A DNA stretch of 64,000 nucleotides, from positions 834,099 to 898,098 of the forward strand of contig NZ_SNYI01000002.1 in the NCBI RefSeq assembly GCF_004362865.1, given 5' to 3'. The DNA comes from Zeaxanthinibacter enoshimensis. Its GTDB lineage: Bacteria > Bacteroidota > Bacteroidia > Flavobacteriales > Flavobacteriaceae. The notes beneath the pieces were generated by a model. That model was not told where the DNA came from. It worked only from the letters and a program-made list of their open reading frames with translations, and made no database searches. Shown piece after piece: positions 17,940 to 27,481 of the stretch (positions are counted from its first letter, which is position 1; every line of letters starts with the position of its first letter). The translations under genes were made by a program, and so were the position numbers.

Positions 17940-20507
17940 TCAGTTCCCGTCTTCTGCCTTGATAGACAGGTCCGGGTTATACGGGGCAATAAAGCGCTGG
18001 CCTTCTTTGGTTTCCCCAATCACTTCCTCCAGTTCTTTCTCCAGGTACAGCAGGTGAGCCCTGGTCATCCTGTGATTGATCACAGTCAGGTTCCCCTTGA
18101 TATCTTTTTGTAATTGTAAAAGGTAGCTCAGGGCCAAGGATCGCACATCAGTATTGGAGGTGAAATCCTCAGATAACTTGGCGAGTAGTCCCCCGATGGC
18201 ACCTTTTGCTTTATCCGGGCGATACAGGGCGATCAGGTTTTCTACGTATGCCTTTTGTAATTTCCGCCTGTAAGTACTGGCCTGGTAAAACACATTAAGG
18301 TCGCCCCAGATCATCTCGTACAGGTCATCCATATATTCTTCCGGGGTGTAGGTATTACGGTCTGTAAACCGCTCTGTAATGAATGTCATCCGGCTAAGAC
18401 GACTACCACCGAGCAGGTTCAGCATCACGCTTTCCATGGTTTTGGTTACTGCTTCCTTGGATTGAGGAGACTGGATATTATTCAGGATCTCGTTGGTAAG
18501 CAACCATTTGGGTTCATTAAAAATGTGGTGATCCAGGAACACTAGGGCTTCCCGTTGCAGTTGTTCATCAACCGGGGCATATACTTCTCCGGTTTCCCCC
18601 ATGGTTTTAGGCGTCTCGTAGATCCCGCCGATGTTCTTTACAACGTGGAACAGGTAATTCTCGTACTGTTTAACCAGGGCCGAATAGACCTGGTCTAGGT
18701 TCCTGTAGCTGTCACTGCGCTTTACTTGAGTCCACTCCGGGAGGTGGGGAACAATTCGTTGCAGGTTTAGAATCCCGTAATTACTTGCAAGGACTGCCTG
18801 GTCACCCAGGTCTTCGCGCTGCGAGCGGGGATCAAAATCCCGGCCTTCACCACCGAACCATAACCTGGGATTATTACTGATACTGTCTACCACCATAGCG
18901 TTCAGTAATTCTTTTTCATCCAGGCCCTCCGGGTTAGGGGGCAGGGGGCCGTAACCCCAGCGTATGGCCCACAGGTCGTAATCGTTGATCCTGGGCATAA
19001 GGTCTTCCCGAGCGATACTGTCCCGAGGCTGAGCCACGTAGTTAAAACGCGCATAATCCATTATAGAGCTGGTATGACCGTATTTGCGTTGCCACTCTGC
19101 ATCCCTTAATTTTTCAACCGGGGTAGCAAAACTTGCAGCCATATTGTGCCGGAGTCCAAGGGTATGTCCCACTTCGTGAGAACAGACAAAGCGGACCAAC
19201 TGCCCCATCAATTCGGTGTCAAATTCCATTTTCCTGGCACCAGGGTCAACTGCACCGGCCTGTATCATATACCAGTCGTGAACCAGGCTTAAAACATTAT
19301 GGTACCAGCCTATGTGACTTTCAAGGATCTCACCACTGCGTGGATCCGTGATATTTGGGCCATAGGCATTCCGCGCCGGGGAGGCAAAATAGCGGAGAAC
19401 AGAGAACCTTGAGTCCTCCAGGCTCATATCGCTGTCATTCTCTGGCCATTCCTTCCCAATGATAGCATTCTTGAAACCTGCTTTTTCAAACGCTTTTTGC
19501 CAATCGTTGATCCCCTGTATCAGGTACGGTCTCCATTTTTTAGGGGTGGCAGGGTCCAGGTAGAAAACGATGGGTTCTTTTGGAGTTACAAGTTCCCCTG
19601 ACAACCATTTCTCCCGGTCTTCCTCCCTGGGTTCTAATCTCCAGCGGTGGATGTATACATTTTCTGATACCTTCTGCTGATCGTCCCCGTATTCCAGGTA
19701 AGAACTGGCGAAAAACCCGACACGGGGATCATAGGCGCGTTTTTTCATTGGTTCTTCCGGTAAGAGGATGAACGAATTGTTGATTTCCAGGGTGACAACA
19801 CCAGAAAGGGCAATGGCGGGCAGCTCTTTCCGGGAATCCCCGGACCTGGCCTTGTAAGTTTTTACACTGCGTATTTCGGTATTGATCGGAAAGGAACTGA
19901 TATTCTTGATATAAGACTTATTGGCTTCCAGGGTGCTGAGCTTATAAGCGTCTTTCTGGGTGGGACTCATCGTCAGTAATGGATTGTCACTGTTGATGAA
20001 TTCATCGACCCGGATAAGTGAACTACCGGTCTTCTCATTTCTCGCTTTAATATCAAATGTTTCCAGGATTGGTGTTACCGTGGCATTATTAACAGCAGAA
20101 GCAATCGCTTCCTCCTCGTTCGCCATACTGACCAGGGTAGAGATCCTTAAGAAAAGATTGTTGGCAGGGCCTCTTTCCCAGAAAATGGTTTTGTCCCCTA
20201 TTTCTTCACCCCCGTAATTCTTGGCACCGGCAGGGGTCTTAATAAACCTGGTAACCACCAGCATTTCCCGGTTGAGCAGGCTGTCCGGTATCTCGAAATA
20301 GACCTTGTCTGCTTTCCGGTATATATTGAATAGTCCATTTTGAACTTCAGCATCCTTTCCCAGGAAATCCGTAATACCGGGGATACTACCGGGATCCGTG
20401 GAAGCAGTGGTAGCAGTGGTAGCAGTTTCCTGCTGGACTTTTGCCCGGTTAGATGCGCAGGAAGCGCACAATAGGAGTATTGATAATGACAACATTATGA
20501 TTCTCAT
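17940..20507 (-). CDS. Zinc-dependent metalloprotease lipoprotein (DUF5117/DUF5118 type)
   Basis: An 855-residue exported lipoprotein (lipobox LCASC, lipidated Cys17). The large N-terminal region corresponds to the domains found upstream of the protease in this Bacteroidota family. The catalytic part has the extended metzincin motif HEVGHTLGLRH at 444-454 and a downstream Met-turn, SSIMDYARFN. A 9-base tandem repeat encodes a Thr/Ala linker after the lipidated cysteine. Substrate is unknown. Transcribed alone; the region upstream also contains the terminator of the ompA-like gene. Confidence 0.9.
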   Translation of the reverse strand: MRIIMLSLSILLLCASCASNRAKVQQETATTATTASTDPGSIPGITDFLGKDAEVQNGLFNIYRKADKVYFEIPDSLLNREMLVVTRFIKTPAGAKNYGGEEIGDKTIFWERGPANNLFLRISTLVSMANEEEAIASAVNNATVTPILETFDIKARNEKTGSSLIRVDEFINSDNPLLTMSPTQKDAYKLSTLEANKSYIKNISSFPINTEIRSVKTYKARSGDSRKELPAIALSGVVTLEINNSFILLPEEPMKKRAYDPRVGFFASSYLEYGDDQQKVSENVYIHRWRLEPREEDREKWLSGELVTPKEPIVFYLDPATPKKWRPYLIQGINDWQKAFEKAGFKNAIIGKEWPENDSDMSLEDSRFSVLRYFASPARNAYGPNITDPRSGEILESHIGWYHNVLSLVHDWYMIQAGAVDPGARKMEFDTELMGQLVRFVCSHEVGHTLGLRHNMAASFATPVEKLRDAEWQRKYGHTSSIMDYARFNYVAQPRDSIAREDLMPRINDYDLWAIRWGYGPLPPNPEGLDEKELLNAMVVDSISNNPRLWFGGEGRDFDPRSQREDLGDQAVLASNYGILNLQRIVPHLPEWTQVKRSDSYRNLDQVYSALVKQYENYLFHVVKNIGGIYETPKTMGETGEVYAPVDEQLQREALVFLDHHIFNEPKWLLTNEILNNIQSPQSKEAVTKTMESVMLNLLGGSRLSRMTFITERFTDRNTYTPEEYMDDLYEMIWGDLNVFYQASTYRRKLQKAYVENLIALYRPDKAKGAIGGLLAKLSEDFTSNTDVRSLALSYLLQLQKDIKGNLTVINHRMTRAHLLYLEKELEEVIGETKEGQRFIAPYNPDLSIKAEDGN
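20403..20426. repeat. Short tandem repeat in the lipoprotein linker
   Basis: The 9-mer AGCAGTGGT occurs 2.7 times without gaps. On the minus strand it encodes a Thr-Ala-Thr type linker just after the lipobox of the metalloprotease. In-frame unit length (3 codons) means copy-number change would alter only linker length. Confidence 0.6.
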
Positions 20508-20629
20508 AGTGTCAGAATGATTTGGGTTAACAGATTACGTTGGTTTGCTTACTAGTCCTGATCAGCAATTTAAAATTCCTGATCCGTTGTCTATTTATTA
20601 TTACATAATATACAATTCTGGGTACAAAA

Positions 20630-20666
20630 AAACCACGGCATTGCCTTCTTGGTTTTGCCGTGGTTT
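20630..20666 (-). terminator. Intrinsic terminator of the OmpA lipoprotein gene
   Basis: A perfect 11-bp stem (AAACCACGGCA with TGCCGTGGTTT) closes a 15-base loop and on the minus strand runs into a T7 tract. It lies about 57 bases after the OmpA stop codon, so it should end that transcript before the metalloprotease gene. Confidence 0.85.
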
Positions 20667-20722
20667 GGTTAATATGTTTTGCTCGGCAGCCTGGCTGCAT
20701 AGAGCGCTTTCAGGAATAACGC

Positions 20723-21592
20723 TTAGTTATTGATAGCAGGATCCTTCATCCCTTCTTCGATCATGCTGTAGAACTGATCGATCTTAGGTAATACTACGAT
20801 ACGGGTTCTCCTGTTCTTGGCCCTGTTATCTGAAGTATTGTTATCAACCAGGGGAGCATAATGGCTTCTTCCGGCAGCTGTCATCCTGGCTGGTGCTACA
20901 CCGAAGTCTTTTTCAAGGATGCGAACTACAGAAGTGGCACGTTTTACACTAAGATCCCAGTTGTCTAACAAGACACCGTTGCTACCACGGTAAGGTACGT
21001 TGTCTGTGTGTCCTTCTACCATGAACTCAAAGTCAGGTTTATTATTCACCACCTGGGCTACCTTTCCAAGGACGTTCTTAGCGGCCTGGGTAACGGTATA
21101 GCTTCCGGTACTGAAGAGTAACTTATCAGAGATGGACACAAAGACCACACCTTTTTCAACGCTGATCTCGATATCCTCATCGTCAAGGTTACCAAGAACA
21201 CCTTTCAGGCTCTGAACCAATGCGAGGTTCACAGAATCTCTCCGGGTGATCGCATCTTGTAATTTGCGGATGGTAAGATCTTTTTCTTTAAGACTCTCAA
21301 GAGATTTTTCAAGGTTCTCAGCACCTTTGGTTGTCAGGGTGGTTAAATTACCCATGTTATTGATAAGCTCCTGGTTGTTTGCTTTTAAGAAGGCATTCTG
21401 GTCCTCCAGGGTCTGCAACCTGGAATTTGCCGTGGCTTTCTCTTCAAGACAGGTGTTCAGCTTAACAGTTGCACTGTTCAGCAGGTCTTGTGTCTCTTTT
21501 TGTTTAGATTCAAGTTCTGCATATTTTTTTTGTGATACACAGGATGAAAGTAAAAGGGTCATCCCCAGCACACCTAACATGATTTTTTTCAT
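20723..21592 (-). CDS. OmpA family peptidoglycan-binding lipoprotein
   Basis: A 289-residue outer-membrane lipoprotein (lipobox LLSSC, Cys18), a coiled coil over about residues 22-130, and an OmpA C-terminal domain: EGHTDNVPYRG, LSVKRATSVVRIL and NRAKNRRTRIVVLPK. These contain the Asp and Arg that hold diaminopimelate in peptidoglycan, so it should tether the outer membrane to the wall. It has its own candidate promoter (21663-21670) and strong terminator, as expected for an abundant structural protein. A degenerate paralogue is at 12096-12905. Confidence 0.93.
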   Translation of the reverse strand: MKKIMLGVLGMTLLLSSCVSQKKYAELESKQKETQDLLNSATVKLNTCLEEKATANSRLQTLEDQNAFLKANNQELINNMGNLTTLTTKGAENLEKSLESLKEKDLTIRKLQDAITRRDSVNLALVQSLKGVLGNLDDEDIEISVEKGVVFVSISDKLLFSTGSYTVTQAAKNVLGKVAQVVNNKPDFEFMVEGHTDNVPYRGSNGVLLDNWDLSVKRATSVVRILEKDFGVAPARMTAAGRSHYAPLVDNNTSDNRAKNRRTRIVVLPKIDQFYSMIEEGMKDPAINN

Positions 21593-21662
21593 AATTCTGA
21601 TTAAATGATTTAATTGTTTGTTACTTGTATTCTTATGGTTTGAATGATTGTGAAATCAGGAC

Positions 21663-21670
21663 CAAAATTA
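21663..21670 (-). promoter_or_regulatory. Candidate -7 element of the OmpA lipoprotein gene
   Basis: On the minus strand it reads TAATTTTG (TAnnTTTG). It would give a leader of about 60 bases before the ATG at 21592. A -33 box is not evident. Confidence 0.35.
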
Positions 21671-21703
21671 TATAATAATCAATCCGTCGATTTTACAATT
21701 TAG

Positions 21704-22708
21704 TTAATCTTTTACTAATTCGTTAAAATTATCTACTTGATGTACGAAGTGTGACCATACTATGGACGTTATAACATGGTAATTTTTTAAATAATCTTTC
21801 TTTTTACGCTTACGGTAAACGGCCCTGAAATGCCTGTAATAACTTAAATGAGCTCTCAGGATCGCCCATGCATGCCTGATCTTCAGCTGGAAAACAAAGC
21901 GCAGCGCAGCTACGAAATCCAGGAGCAGCCGGCAGAGAATTAGTGGGAATGCCCTTCTGCGGGGTAGATTTTTTGTGATAGAATAGAGTGAATTCCTAAA
22001 ATTAAGAAAGGTTTTTTTCGGATTCATGTTACTCAGGGTAGAACCTCCCAGGTGGTATACCTCGGAAGCCCCGGTATAGAGAACTTTTAACCCCTCGTTC
22101 TGAGCTCTCCAGCACAGGTCTATCTCTTCCTGGTGCGCAAAATACAGCTCGTCAAAGCCGCCGAGGGCCTTGTAAACCTCGCTGCGGATGAACATACATG
22201 CTCCCGTGGCCCAGAAGATTTCCCGGGTATCGTTGTATTGCCCGCGATCCTCTTCCAGGGCCTGGAAGATCCGGCCACGGCAAAAGGGGTATCCCAGCAT
22301 ATCCAGGTACCCGCCGGCAGCCCCCGCGTATTCAAAGTGATCCTTGTTCATCAGGTCCAGGATCTTGGGTTGCACAATTGCGGCTTCCCTGTTTTCTTCC
22401 ATCAATAATTCCACGGGTTCCAGCCATCCCTCGGTAACTTCCACATCAGAATTCAGCAGGCAGTACACATCTGCGTCTACCTGTGGCAAAGCATCGTTGT
22501 ACCCTTTGGCAAACCCTCCGTTGGTGGGATTCTCAATAATTTTTACCTGAGGATAGTACCGCTGCATGAAGCTGACAGATCCATCCGTAGAAGCATTATC
22601 AACCACGTAGATATCCCGACCCGGGGAATATTGGACGACCGAAGGCAGGTAGCGCTCCAGGAGAGCTTCCCCGTTCCAGTTCAGTATAACAATGGCAAAT
22701 TTTAGCAT
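21704..22708 (-). CDS. Glycosyltransferase family 2
   Basis: A 334-residue GT-A fold enzyme of the rhamnosyl/galactosyl transferase type. The N-terminus FAIVILNWNGEALLERYLPS and YVVDNASTDGS bind the nucleotide sugar; YCLLNSDVEV holds the metal-binding acidic motif; FWATGACMFIRSEVYKALGG and FDELYFAHQEEIDLCWRA follow in canonical order. The C-terminal 70 residues are basic and amphipathic, suggesting membrane association. Likely builds cell-surface polysaccharide; the sugar cannot be told. No other polysaccharide genes flank it. Confidence 0.92.
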   Translation of the reverse strand: MLKFAIVILNWNGEALLERYLPSVVQYSPGRDIYVVDNASTDGSVSFMQRYYPQVKIIENPTNGGFAKGYNDALPQVDADVYCLLNSDVEVTEGWLEPVELLMEENREAAIVQPKILDLMNKDHFEYAGAAGGYLDMLGYPFCRGRIFQALEEDRGQYNDTREIFWATGACMFIRSEVYKALGGFDELYFAHQEEIDLCWRAQNEGLKVLYTGASEVYHLGGSTLSNMNPKKTFLNFRNSLYSITKNLPRRRAFPLILCRLLLDFVAALRFVFQLKIRHAWAILRAHLSYYRHFRAVYRKRKKKDYLKNYHVITSIVWSHFVHQVDNFNELVKD

Positions 22709-22814
22709 GATTGCGGCTGCTTGGCGTGATGCGGCTTCCGGGTTTTGTTAAAGCTGGCAAAGTAAAGAAATATTTTAGAACTGTTTACTTCAAGCCCTGT
22801 TGCTTTAGTCATTT

Positions 22815-23276
22815 TCAACTGCCGGTGGCAGGAGCGGAATATGGAGGTAATGCAGGTAAGAACTCGTAGCGTTGTTCCTCGTAATGCAAACGGCAGCAAT
22901 AGTGCTGCAACCCATTGGTCACCATCAGGAATCGTGAGCGCAATTGCAGGTTGTACCTTGCGATCTGGTCAAAAGTGTCCTGTGTGATCCGCACCTGTGG
23001 TGCTTTGCACTCTACCAGTACCTCCAGTGAGCCATCGGAATTAAACACCACGATGTCATACCGCTTCTTTAACCGGTTAACTTCCAGTTGTTTCTCCACG
23101 TTCAGGTGTCCCACCGGGTATCCCAGCTCTTTATGTAGGAAATTGAGAACATGTTGTCTTACCCACTCTTCAGGCTGCAGGAGAACGAATTTTTTGCGGA
23201 TGAGATCAAAGATACGCACCTTATTTTCGCTATTTTTGAAACGAAATTGATATGACGGGAAGTTCAATCGTTGCAT
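22815..23276 (-). CDS. Stand-alone HsdR N-terminal-type nuclease domain protein
   Basis: A 153-residue protein corresponding to the N-terminal domain of type I restriction endonuclease subunits (HSDR_N_2). A PD-(D/E)xK core is readable: YDIVVF supplies the Asp, and LVECKAPQV the ExK, followed by the Gln/Tyr helix FDQIARYN. No helicase, HsdM or HsdS gene is nearby, so this is not a restriction system. It is divergent from holA with only 26 bases between start codons. From memory this arrangement recurs in Bacteroidota, which would suggest a role near replication or repair. Confidence 0.82.
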   Translation of the reverse strand: MQRLNFPSYQFRFKNSENKVRIFDLIRKKFVLLQPEEWVRQHVLNFLHKELGYPVGHLNVEKQLEVNRLKKRYDIVVFNSDGSLEVLVECKAPQVRITQDTFDQIARYNLQLRSRFLMVTNGLQHYCCRLHYEEQRYEFLPALPPYSAPATGS

Positions 23277-23302
23277 ATGGCAAAGTTGATGATTTTATCT
23301 GA

Positions 23303-24307
23303 ATGGAGGAAGTAAAACAGATCGTAGCGGCAATCCGCAAGGGGGATATCAGGCCCATTTATTTCCTGATGGGTGAAGAGCCCTATTTCATAGATAAGCT
23401 GGCCCAGTTTATAGGGGAATCGATCCTGAACGAGCAGGAGCGCGAATTCAACCAGACCGTCGTCTACGGCAAAGATACCAGCATTGACGAGATCGTTTCC
23501 ATTGCCAAACGTTTTCCCATGATGGCCGAAAAACAGGTTGTGATCGTAAAAGAAGCACAGCACCTGGTACGGACCATTGAACAACTGGCCCCCTATGCCG
23601 CCCAGCCCCAGCCCACCACCGTCCTTGTTGTATGCTATAAGTACAAGACCATCGATAAGCGCAAGAAGCTATCCAAAACACTTAAAGACAGCCAGGCTGT
23701 GATCTTTGAAAGCAAAAAGCTTTACGAGAATAAAGTGGGCGACTGGATCCGCCAGCTTATGAAAAGCAAGGGACATGCTATTTCCCTGAAAGCATCCATC
23801 CTCCTTGTGGAATACCTGGGGGCAGACCTGAGCAGGATTGATAAAGAACTGGAGAAGCTGCAGGGACTCCTGGAGGAAGGCGAGGAAATTACCCCCCAGC
23901 TGATCGAGAAGCACATAGGTATCAGTAAAGACTATAATCACTTTGAGCTGAAGAAGGCGCTGGGTGAACGCGACATAGCCAAAGCCACCAGGATCGTAAC
24001 CTATTTTGCCCAGAACCCTAAAGAGCATCCATTTGTCATGACCGTACCCTTTCTTCACGGTTATTTCTCGCAACTGTTACAATATCACGGCCTGACAGAC
24101 CATTCTTCGCGCAGTGTAGCCAGTGCCCTGAGGATCAGCCCGTATTTTGTTCCGGAGATACAGACAGCAGCCCGCAATTACCCGATGAAGGAAGTAAGCA
24201 GGATCGTCTCTCACCTGAGAGATATGGACCTGAAAGGAAAAGGGGTAGGGGCAGCCAATATGTCCCAGGCCGACCTGTTAAAGGAATTGCTTGTAAAGAT
24301 CGTCTGA
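23303..24307 (+). CDS. holA: DNA polymerase III subunit delta
   Basis: A 334-residue clamp-loader delta subunit, which opens the beta clamp. The N-terminus IRPIYFLMGEEPYFIDKLAQ, QVVIVKEAQHL and the helical collar region after residue 220 follow the HolA family layout. Length is normal. It is the only gene in its transcript unit in this window and ends one base from the convergent DoxX gene. Confidence 0.93.
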   Translation: MEEVKQIVAAIRKGDIRPIYFLMGEEPYFIDKLAQFIGESILNEQEREFNQTVVYGKDTSIDEIVSIAKRFPMMAEKQVVIVKEAQHLVRTIEQLAPYAAQPQPTTVLVVCYKYKTIDKRKKLSKTLKDSQAVIFESKKLYENKVGDWIRQLMKSKGHAISLKASILLVEYLGADLSRIDKELEKLQGLLEEGEEITPQLIEKHIGISKDYNHFELKKALGERDIAKATRIVTYFAQNPKEHPFVMTVPFLHGYFSQLLQYHGLTDHSSRSVASALRISPYFVPEIQTAARNYPMKEVSRIVSHLRDMDLKGKGVGAANMSQADLLKELLVKIV

Positions 24308-24308
24308 A

Positions 24309-24686
24309 TTATTTCTTGTCTATACTGTAGCGGCCGGGTCCCAGCAAAATGATCACCACAAAGAAGACCATATACAACAAGGCCATTTCCTTTTTTGCGA
24401 TAGGATCATTGGCATGAACCACGAATGCAGCAACCAGCATTGTGATGGCAGGAGGTACTGCAACCCAGCGGGTCTTATAACCTAATATGACCAGGACGGG
24501 ACAAATAAACTCACCAATCACGGCAAGGAAAAGAGAGGGTGATTGCCCGATCCCAATTGGATCTGCAAACTCGAAATTACCATTGATCAGGCGGGTAAAT
24601 TTGCCAATACCATGGGTTAGCATAAGGGCAGAGGGAACGATGCGGAGCAGGGCAAGCCCCAGATCGGTCTTTAAGCTTTTATTCAT
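24309..24686 (-). CDS. DoxX family membrane protein
   Basis: A 125-residue four-helix membrane protein. It shows the DoxX pattern: LGLALLRIVPSALMLTHGIGKF near the N-terminus and a Pro-rich third helix (VAVPPAITMLVAAFVVHAND). Family roles are mostly unproven (linked to thiosulfate or respiratory chains in a few cases). Monocistronic; the next 220 bases upstream hold no gene. Confidence 0.85.
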   Translation of the reverse strand: MNKSLKTDLGLALLRIVPSALMLTHGIGKFTRLINGNFEFADPIGIGQSPSLFLAVIGEFICPVLVILGYKTRWVAVPPAITMLVAAFVVHANDPIAKKEMALLYMVFFVVIILLGPGRYSIDKK

Positions 24687-24906
24687 GATTAAGTAGTTAA
24701 GTTCTGCCTAAATGTAAAATAAAATTTGTTGAAAGCAGTAGCCGTATCTAATAGAAAACGCAGAAAGACAGTCATTATTTCAGCCATAAAGTGCGTCACA
24801 CACCCTTTAGCAGTTCTCAATCAGGGATTTATAAATGGCGGTTTTTCACATTTTGCAGAACAAAGTGTGGAAATCTTTTTTAGAAAAGCGATTTACTACT
24901 CAAGAA
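24687..24906. other. Gene-free region between DoxX and the E1 fusion
   Basis: About 220 bases with no plausible gene on either strand, no strong hairpin and no TAnnTTTG box that I can place against the DoxX start. It separates two minus-strand genes. Confidence 0.4.
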
Positions 24907-27318
24907 TTACCGTAGCCACGGGTAATCTGACGGGTTTGCTTCGTGCATGATGCGGTACACTTTTTCAAAGATGTCTTCCGCACTTGGTTTGGAGAAATAA
25001 TCACCGTCGGTTCCGTAGGCCGGCCTGTGTGGTCTTGCAGCGAGGGTCTGCGGTGCACTGTCCAGGAAGCGGTAAGCGCCCTGTTTCTCAATGACCTCCT
25101 GCAGCAGGTAGGCAGAACATCCGCCGGGAACATCCTCGTCAATGACCAGTAAGCGGTTGGTCTTTTCTACACTTTTCCCGACTTCCCCTTCAATATCAAA
25201 GGGTAGCAGTGATTGCGCATCGATGACTTCTGCATCAATCCCAACCTCCAGTAATTCCTTGGCTACCTCCATAACGATCCTCAGGGTGGAACCGTATGAA
25301 AGTAAAGTAATATCGGATCCTTCGCGCATCACTTCAACCTTACCTATTGGGGTGCAGTGCTCCCCCAGGTTATTCGGGATCGGTTCTTTTAAACGGTAAC
25401 CATTAAGACTCTCTACGATCAGGGCAGGTTCATCCGTTTTCATCAGGGTGTTATAAAATCCTGCAGCCTGCGTCATATTCCGTGGGGTCAGTATATACAT
25501 CCCCCTCAGTAAATGGATCACGGCCCCCATTTGGGATCCAGAGTGCCATATACCTTCCAGGCGATGTCCTCTTGTCCTGACGATAAGCGGAGCTTTTTGT
25601 TTCCCTACGGAGCGATAGAGCAAAGTGGCCAGGTCATCACTCAGGGTCTGTAACCCGTAGAGCAGGTAATCAAGGTACTGTATCTCGGCGATTGGGCGTA
25701 GCCCTCTTAACGCCAACCCGATTCCCTGGCCTATGATGGTCGCTTCCCTGATACCGGTATCCGCAACCCGGAGTTTCCCGTATTTCTTCTGTAATCCTTC
25801 CAGCCCCTGGTTTACATCCCCGATGGCACCACTGTCTTCTCCAAATATCAAGGCTTCCGGGTGCCTGCTGAATAATTGGTCAAAATTATCCCTCAGGATG
25901 ATCCGCCCGTCCACTTGTTCGGGATTTTCGTCATAAGTAGGAGAGACTGCCACTATTTCAGTGGCTTTGCCTTCCGTTTCTTTATACAGGTGAGAACTGT
26001 AGTTGGGTTGTTCCTTGGCTATATATGAAGAGATCCAATCTGACAATACCTGTTTTGCCTCGGATTTCTCCCCAATCATATACCGCAGGGCTTTCCGGGC
26101 TTTGGAAGCCAAGTCTTTCTTTAAAGGTTCATCTATGGCGATTAGATCGTTCTTGATCTTAGATATAAATGCTTTGTTATTGCTCGCCTGGGCAGCATTG
26201 TCAAGAAGGGTTACCAATTTCTTCTTTGCTTCCTTCTGGGGAGCCAGGAATTCGGACCAGGCTTCTTTTTTAGCCAGGCGAACTTCCTTTTTGATTTTCT
26301 TTTCCAGGTCGGTCAGGGTATCCTCATCTGCTATATTGTTCTCCAGGATCCAGGAACGGAATTTCTTATTACAATCGTATTGCTTTTCCCATTCCAGTCG
26401 CTCTTCGCTCTTGTAACGCTCGTGCGAACCTGAAGTAGAATGTCCCTGGGGCTGGGTCAGCTCCGTGACGTGGATAAGTACCGGTACATGTTCTTCCCTG
26501 GAGATGTCTGATGCATTCTCATAAGTGTGGATGAGGGCGGTGTAATCCCATCCTTTTACCTTCAGGATCTCGTAACCCGGGTTATTTTCATCCCTCTGGA
26601 AACCTTTCAAGATCTCCGATATATCTTCCTTGGTGGTCTGGTATTGTGCCGGTACGGAAATTCCGTACTTATCATCCCAGACACTTACTACCATCGGTAC
26701 CTGCAATACACCTGCGGCATTGATGGTTTCAAAAAAATGACCTTCACTGGTACTCGCGTTCCCGATAGTACCCCAGGCCACTTCATTTCCGTTTACTGAA
26801 AATTTCTCAGCGTCTATTCCTTCAACATGACGGTAGATCTTGGAGGCCTGGGCCAGTCCCAGTAACCTTGGCATCTGGCCAGCAGTAGGAGAGATGTCCG
26901 GGCTGCTGTTCTTTTGTTTGGTCAGATATTTCCAGCTGCCATCCTCATTCAGGCTATAGGTTCCGAAATGTCCACCCATCTGCCTCCCGGCACTCATGGG
27001 TTCTTGTGAAATATCTGTGGTAGCGTAAAGCCCGTGGAAAAAATCTTTTGGTTTTAGCAGACCCAGGGCCATCATAAAGGTCTGGTCCCGGTAATAGCCG
27101 CTTCGGAAATCACCATCTTTAAATGCCCTTGCCATGGCAAGCTGTGGTAGTTCTTTACCGTCCCCGAATATACCAAACTTGGCTTTCCCGGTAAGGACTT
27201 CTCTTCGACCCAGTATACTGCATTCCCTGCTTATAACTGCGGTTTCATAGTCCTGGAGTATCTGTGCCCTGAAATCTTCAAATGATATATCGTCTCCGGT
27301 CTCTAGTTTAACTTTCAT
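24907..27318 (-). CDS. 2-oxoacid (branched-chain) dehydrogenase E1, alpha-beta fusion
   Basis: An 803-residue thiamine diphosphate enzyme in which E1 alpha and beta are one chain. The alpha half (about 1-420) has the TPP motif in IGNASTSEGHFFETINAAG with KYGISVPAQ; the beta half (about 460-803) has LIFGEDSGAIGDVNQGLEGL, GQGIGLALRGLRPIAEIQY and the transketolase C-terminal domain. It decarboxylates a 2-oxoacid and passes the acyl group to an E2 encoded elsewhere. Branched-chain substrates are the family expectation, fitting iso-fatty acid precursors in Flavobacteriia. A good candidate promoter lies at 27341-27371. Confidence 0.9.
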   Translation of the reverse strand: MKVKLETGDDISFEDFRAQILQDYETAVISRECSILGRREVLTGKAKFGIFGDGKELPQLAMARAFKDGDFRSGYYRDQTFMMALGLLKPKDFFHGLYATTDISQEPMSAGRQMGGHFGTYSLNEDGSWKYLTKQKNSSPDISPTAGQMPRLLGLAQASKIYRHVEGIDAEKFSVNGNEVAWGTIGNASTSEGHFFETINAAGVLQVPMVVSVWDDKYGISVPAQYQTTKEDISEILKGFQRDENNPGYEILKVKGWDYTALIHTYENASDISREEHVPVLIHVTELTQPQGHSTSGSHERYKSEERLEWEKQYDCNKKFRSWILENNIADEDTLTDLEKKIKKEVRLAKKEAWSEFLAPQKEAKKKLVTLLDNAAQASNNKAFISKIKNDLIAIDEPLKKDLASKARKALRYMIGEKSEAKQVLSDWISSYIAKEQPNYSSHLYKETEGKATEIVAVSPTYDENPEQVDGRIILRDNFDQLFSRHPEALIFGEDSGAIGDVNQGLEGLQKKYGKLRVADTGIREATIIGQGIGLALRGLRPIAEIQYLDYLLYGLQTLSDDLATLLYRSVGKQKAPLIVRTRGHRLEGIWHSGSQMGAVIHLLRGMYILTPRNMTQAAGFYNTLMKTDEPALIVESLNGYRLKEPIPNNLGEHCTPIGKVEVMREGSDITLLSYGSTLRIVMEVAKELLEVGIDAEVIDAQSLLPFDIEGEVGKSVEKTNRLLVIDEDVPGGCSAYLLQEVIEKQGAYRFLDSAPQTLAARPHRPAYGTDGDYFSKPSAEDIFEKVYRIMHEANPSDYPWLR

Positions 27319-27340
27319 AGGGCTAAGATCATGTTTGCTG

Positions 27341-27371
27341 CAAAAATATCAAATCCAGTTGATTTTTGCAA
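27341..27371 (-). promoter_or_regulatory. Candidate promoter of the E1 fusion gene
   Basis: On the minus strand a TTG-containing -33 box (27371-27369) is followed after 20 bases by TATTTTTG (27348-27341), matching TAnnTTTG. The start site would be near 27335, leaving a short leader to the ATG at 27318. Confidence 0.45.
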
Positions 27372-27481
27372 TGAGAAAATACGCTAAAGCATTAATAATT
27401 TATTAACAAACTCCTGTCAGAAGCCATAAAAATTATATATCCGTTAAAATAAGTCGTTTATTTTGAGAATAATTCAATATA

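Noticed and set aside
22815-23276. Type I restriction-modification system
   Set aside because: Only the nuclease-type N-terminal domain is present; no HsdM, HsdS or helicase gene in the window.
27404-27480. Terminator after the M1-like barrel gene
   Set aside because: The only inverted repeat (AAAATAA/TTATTTT around 27450-27470) is pure A/T and too weak to call.
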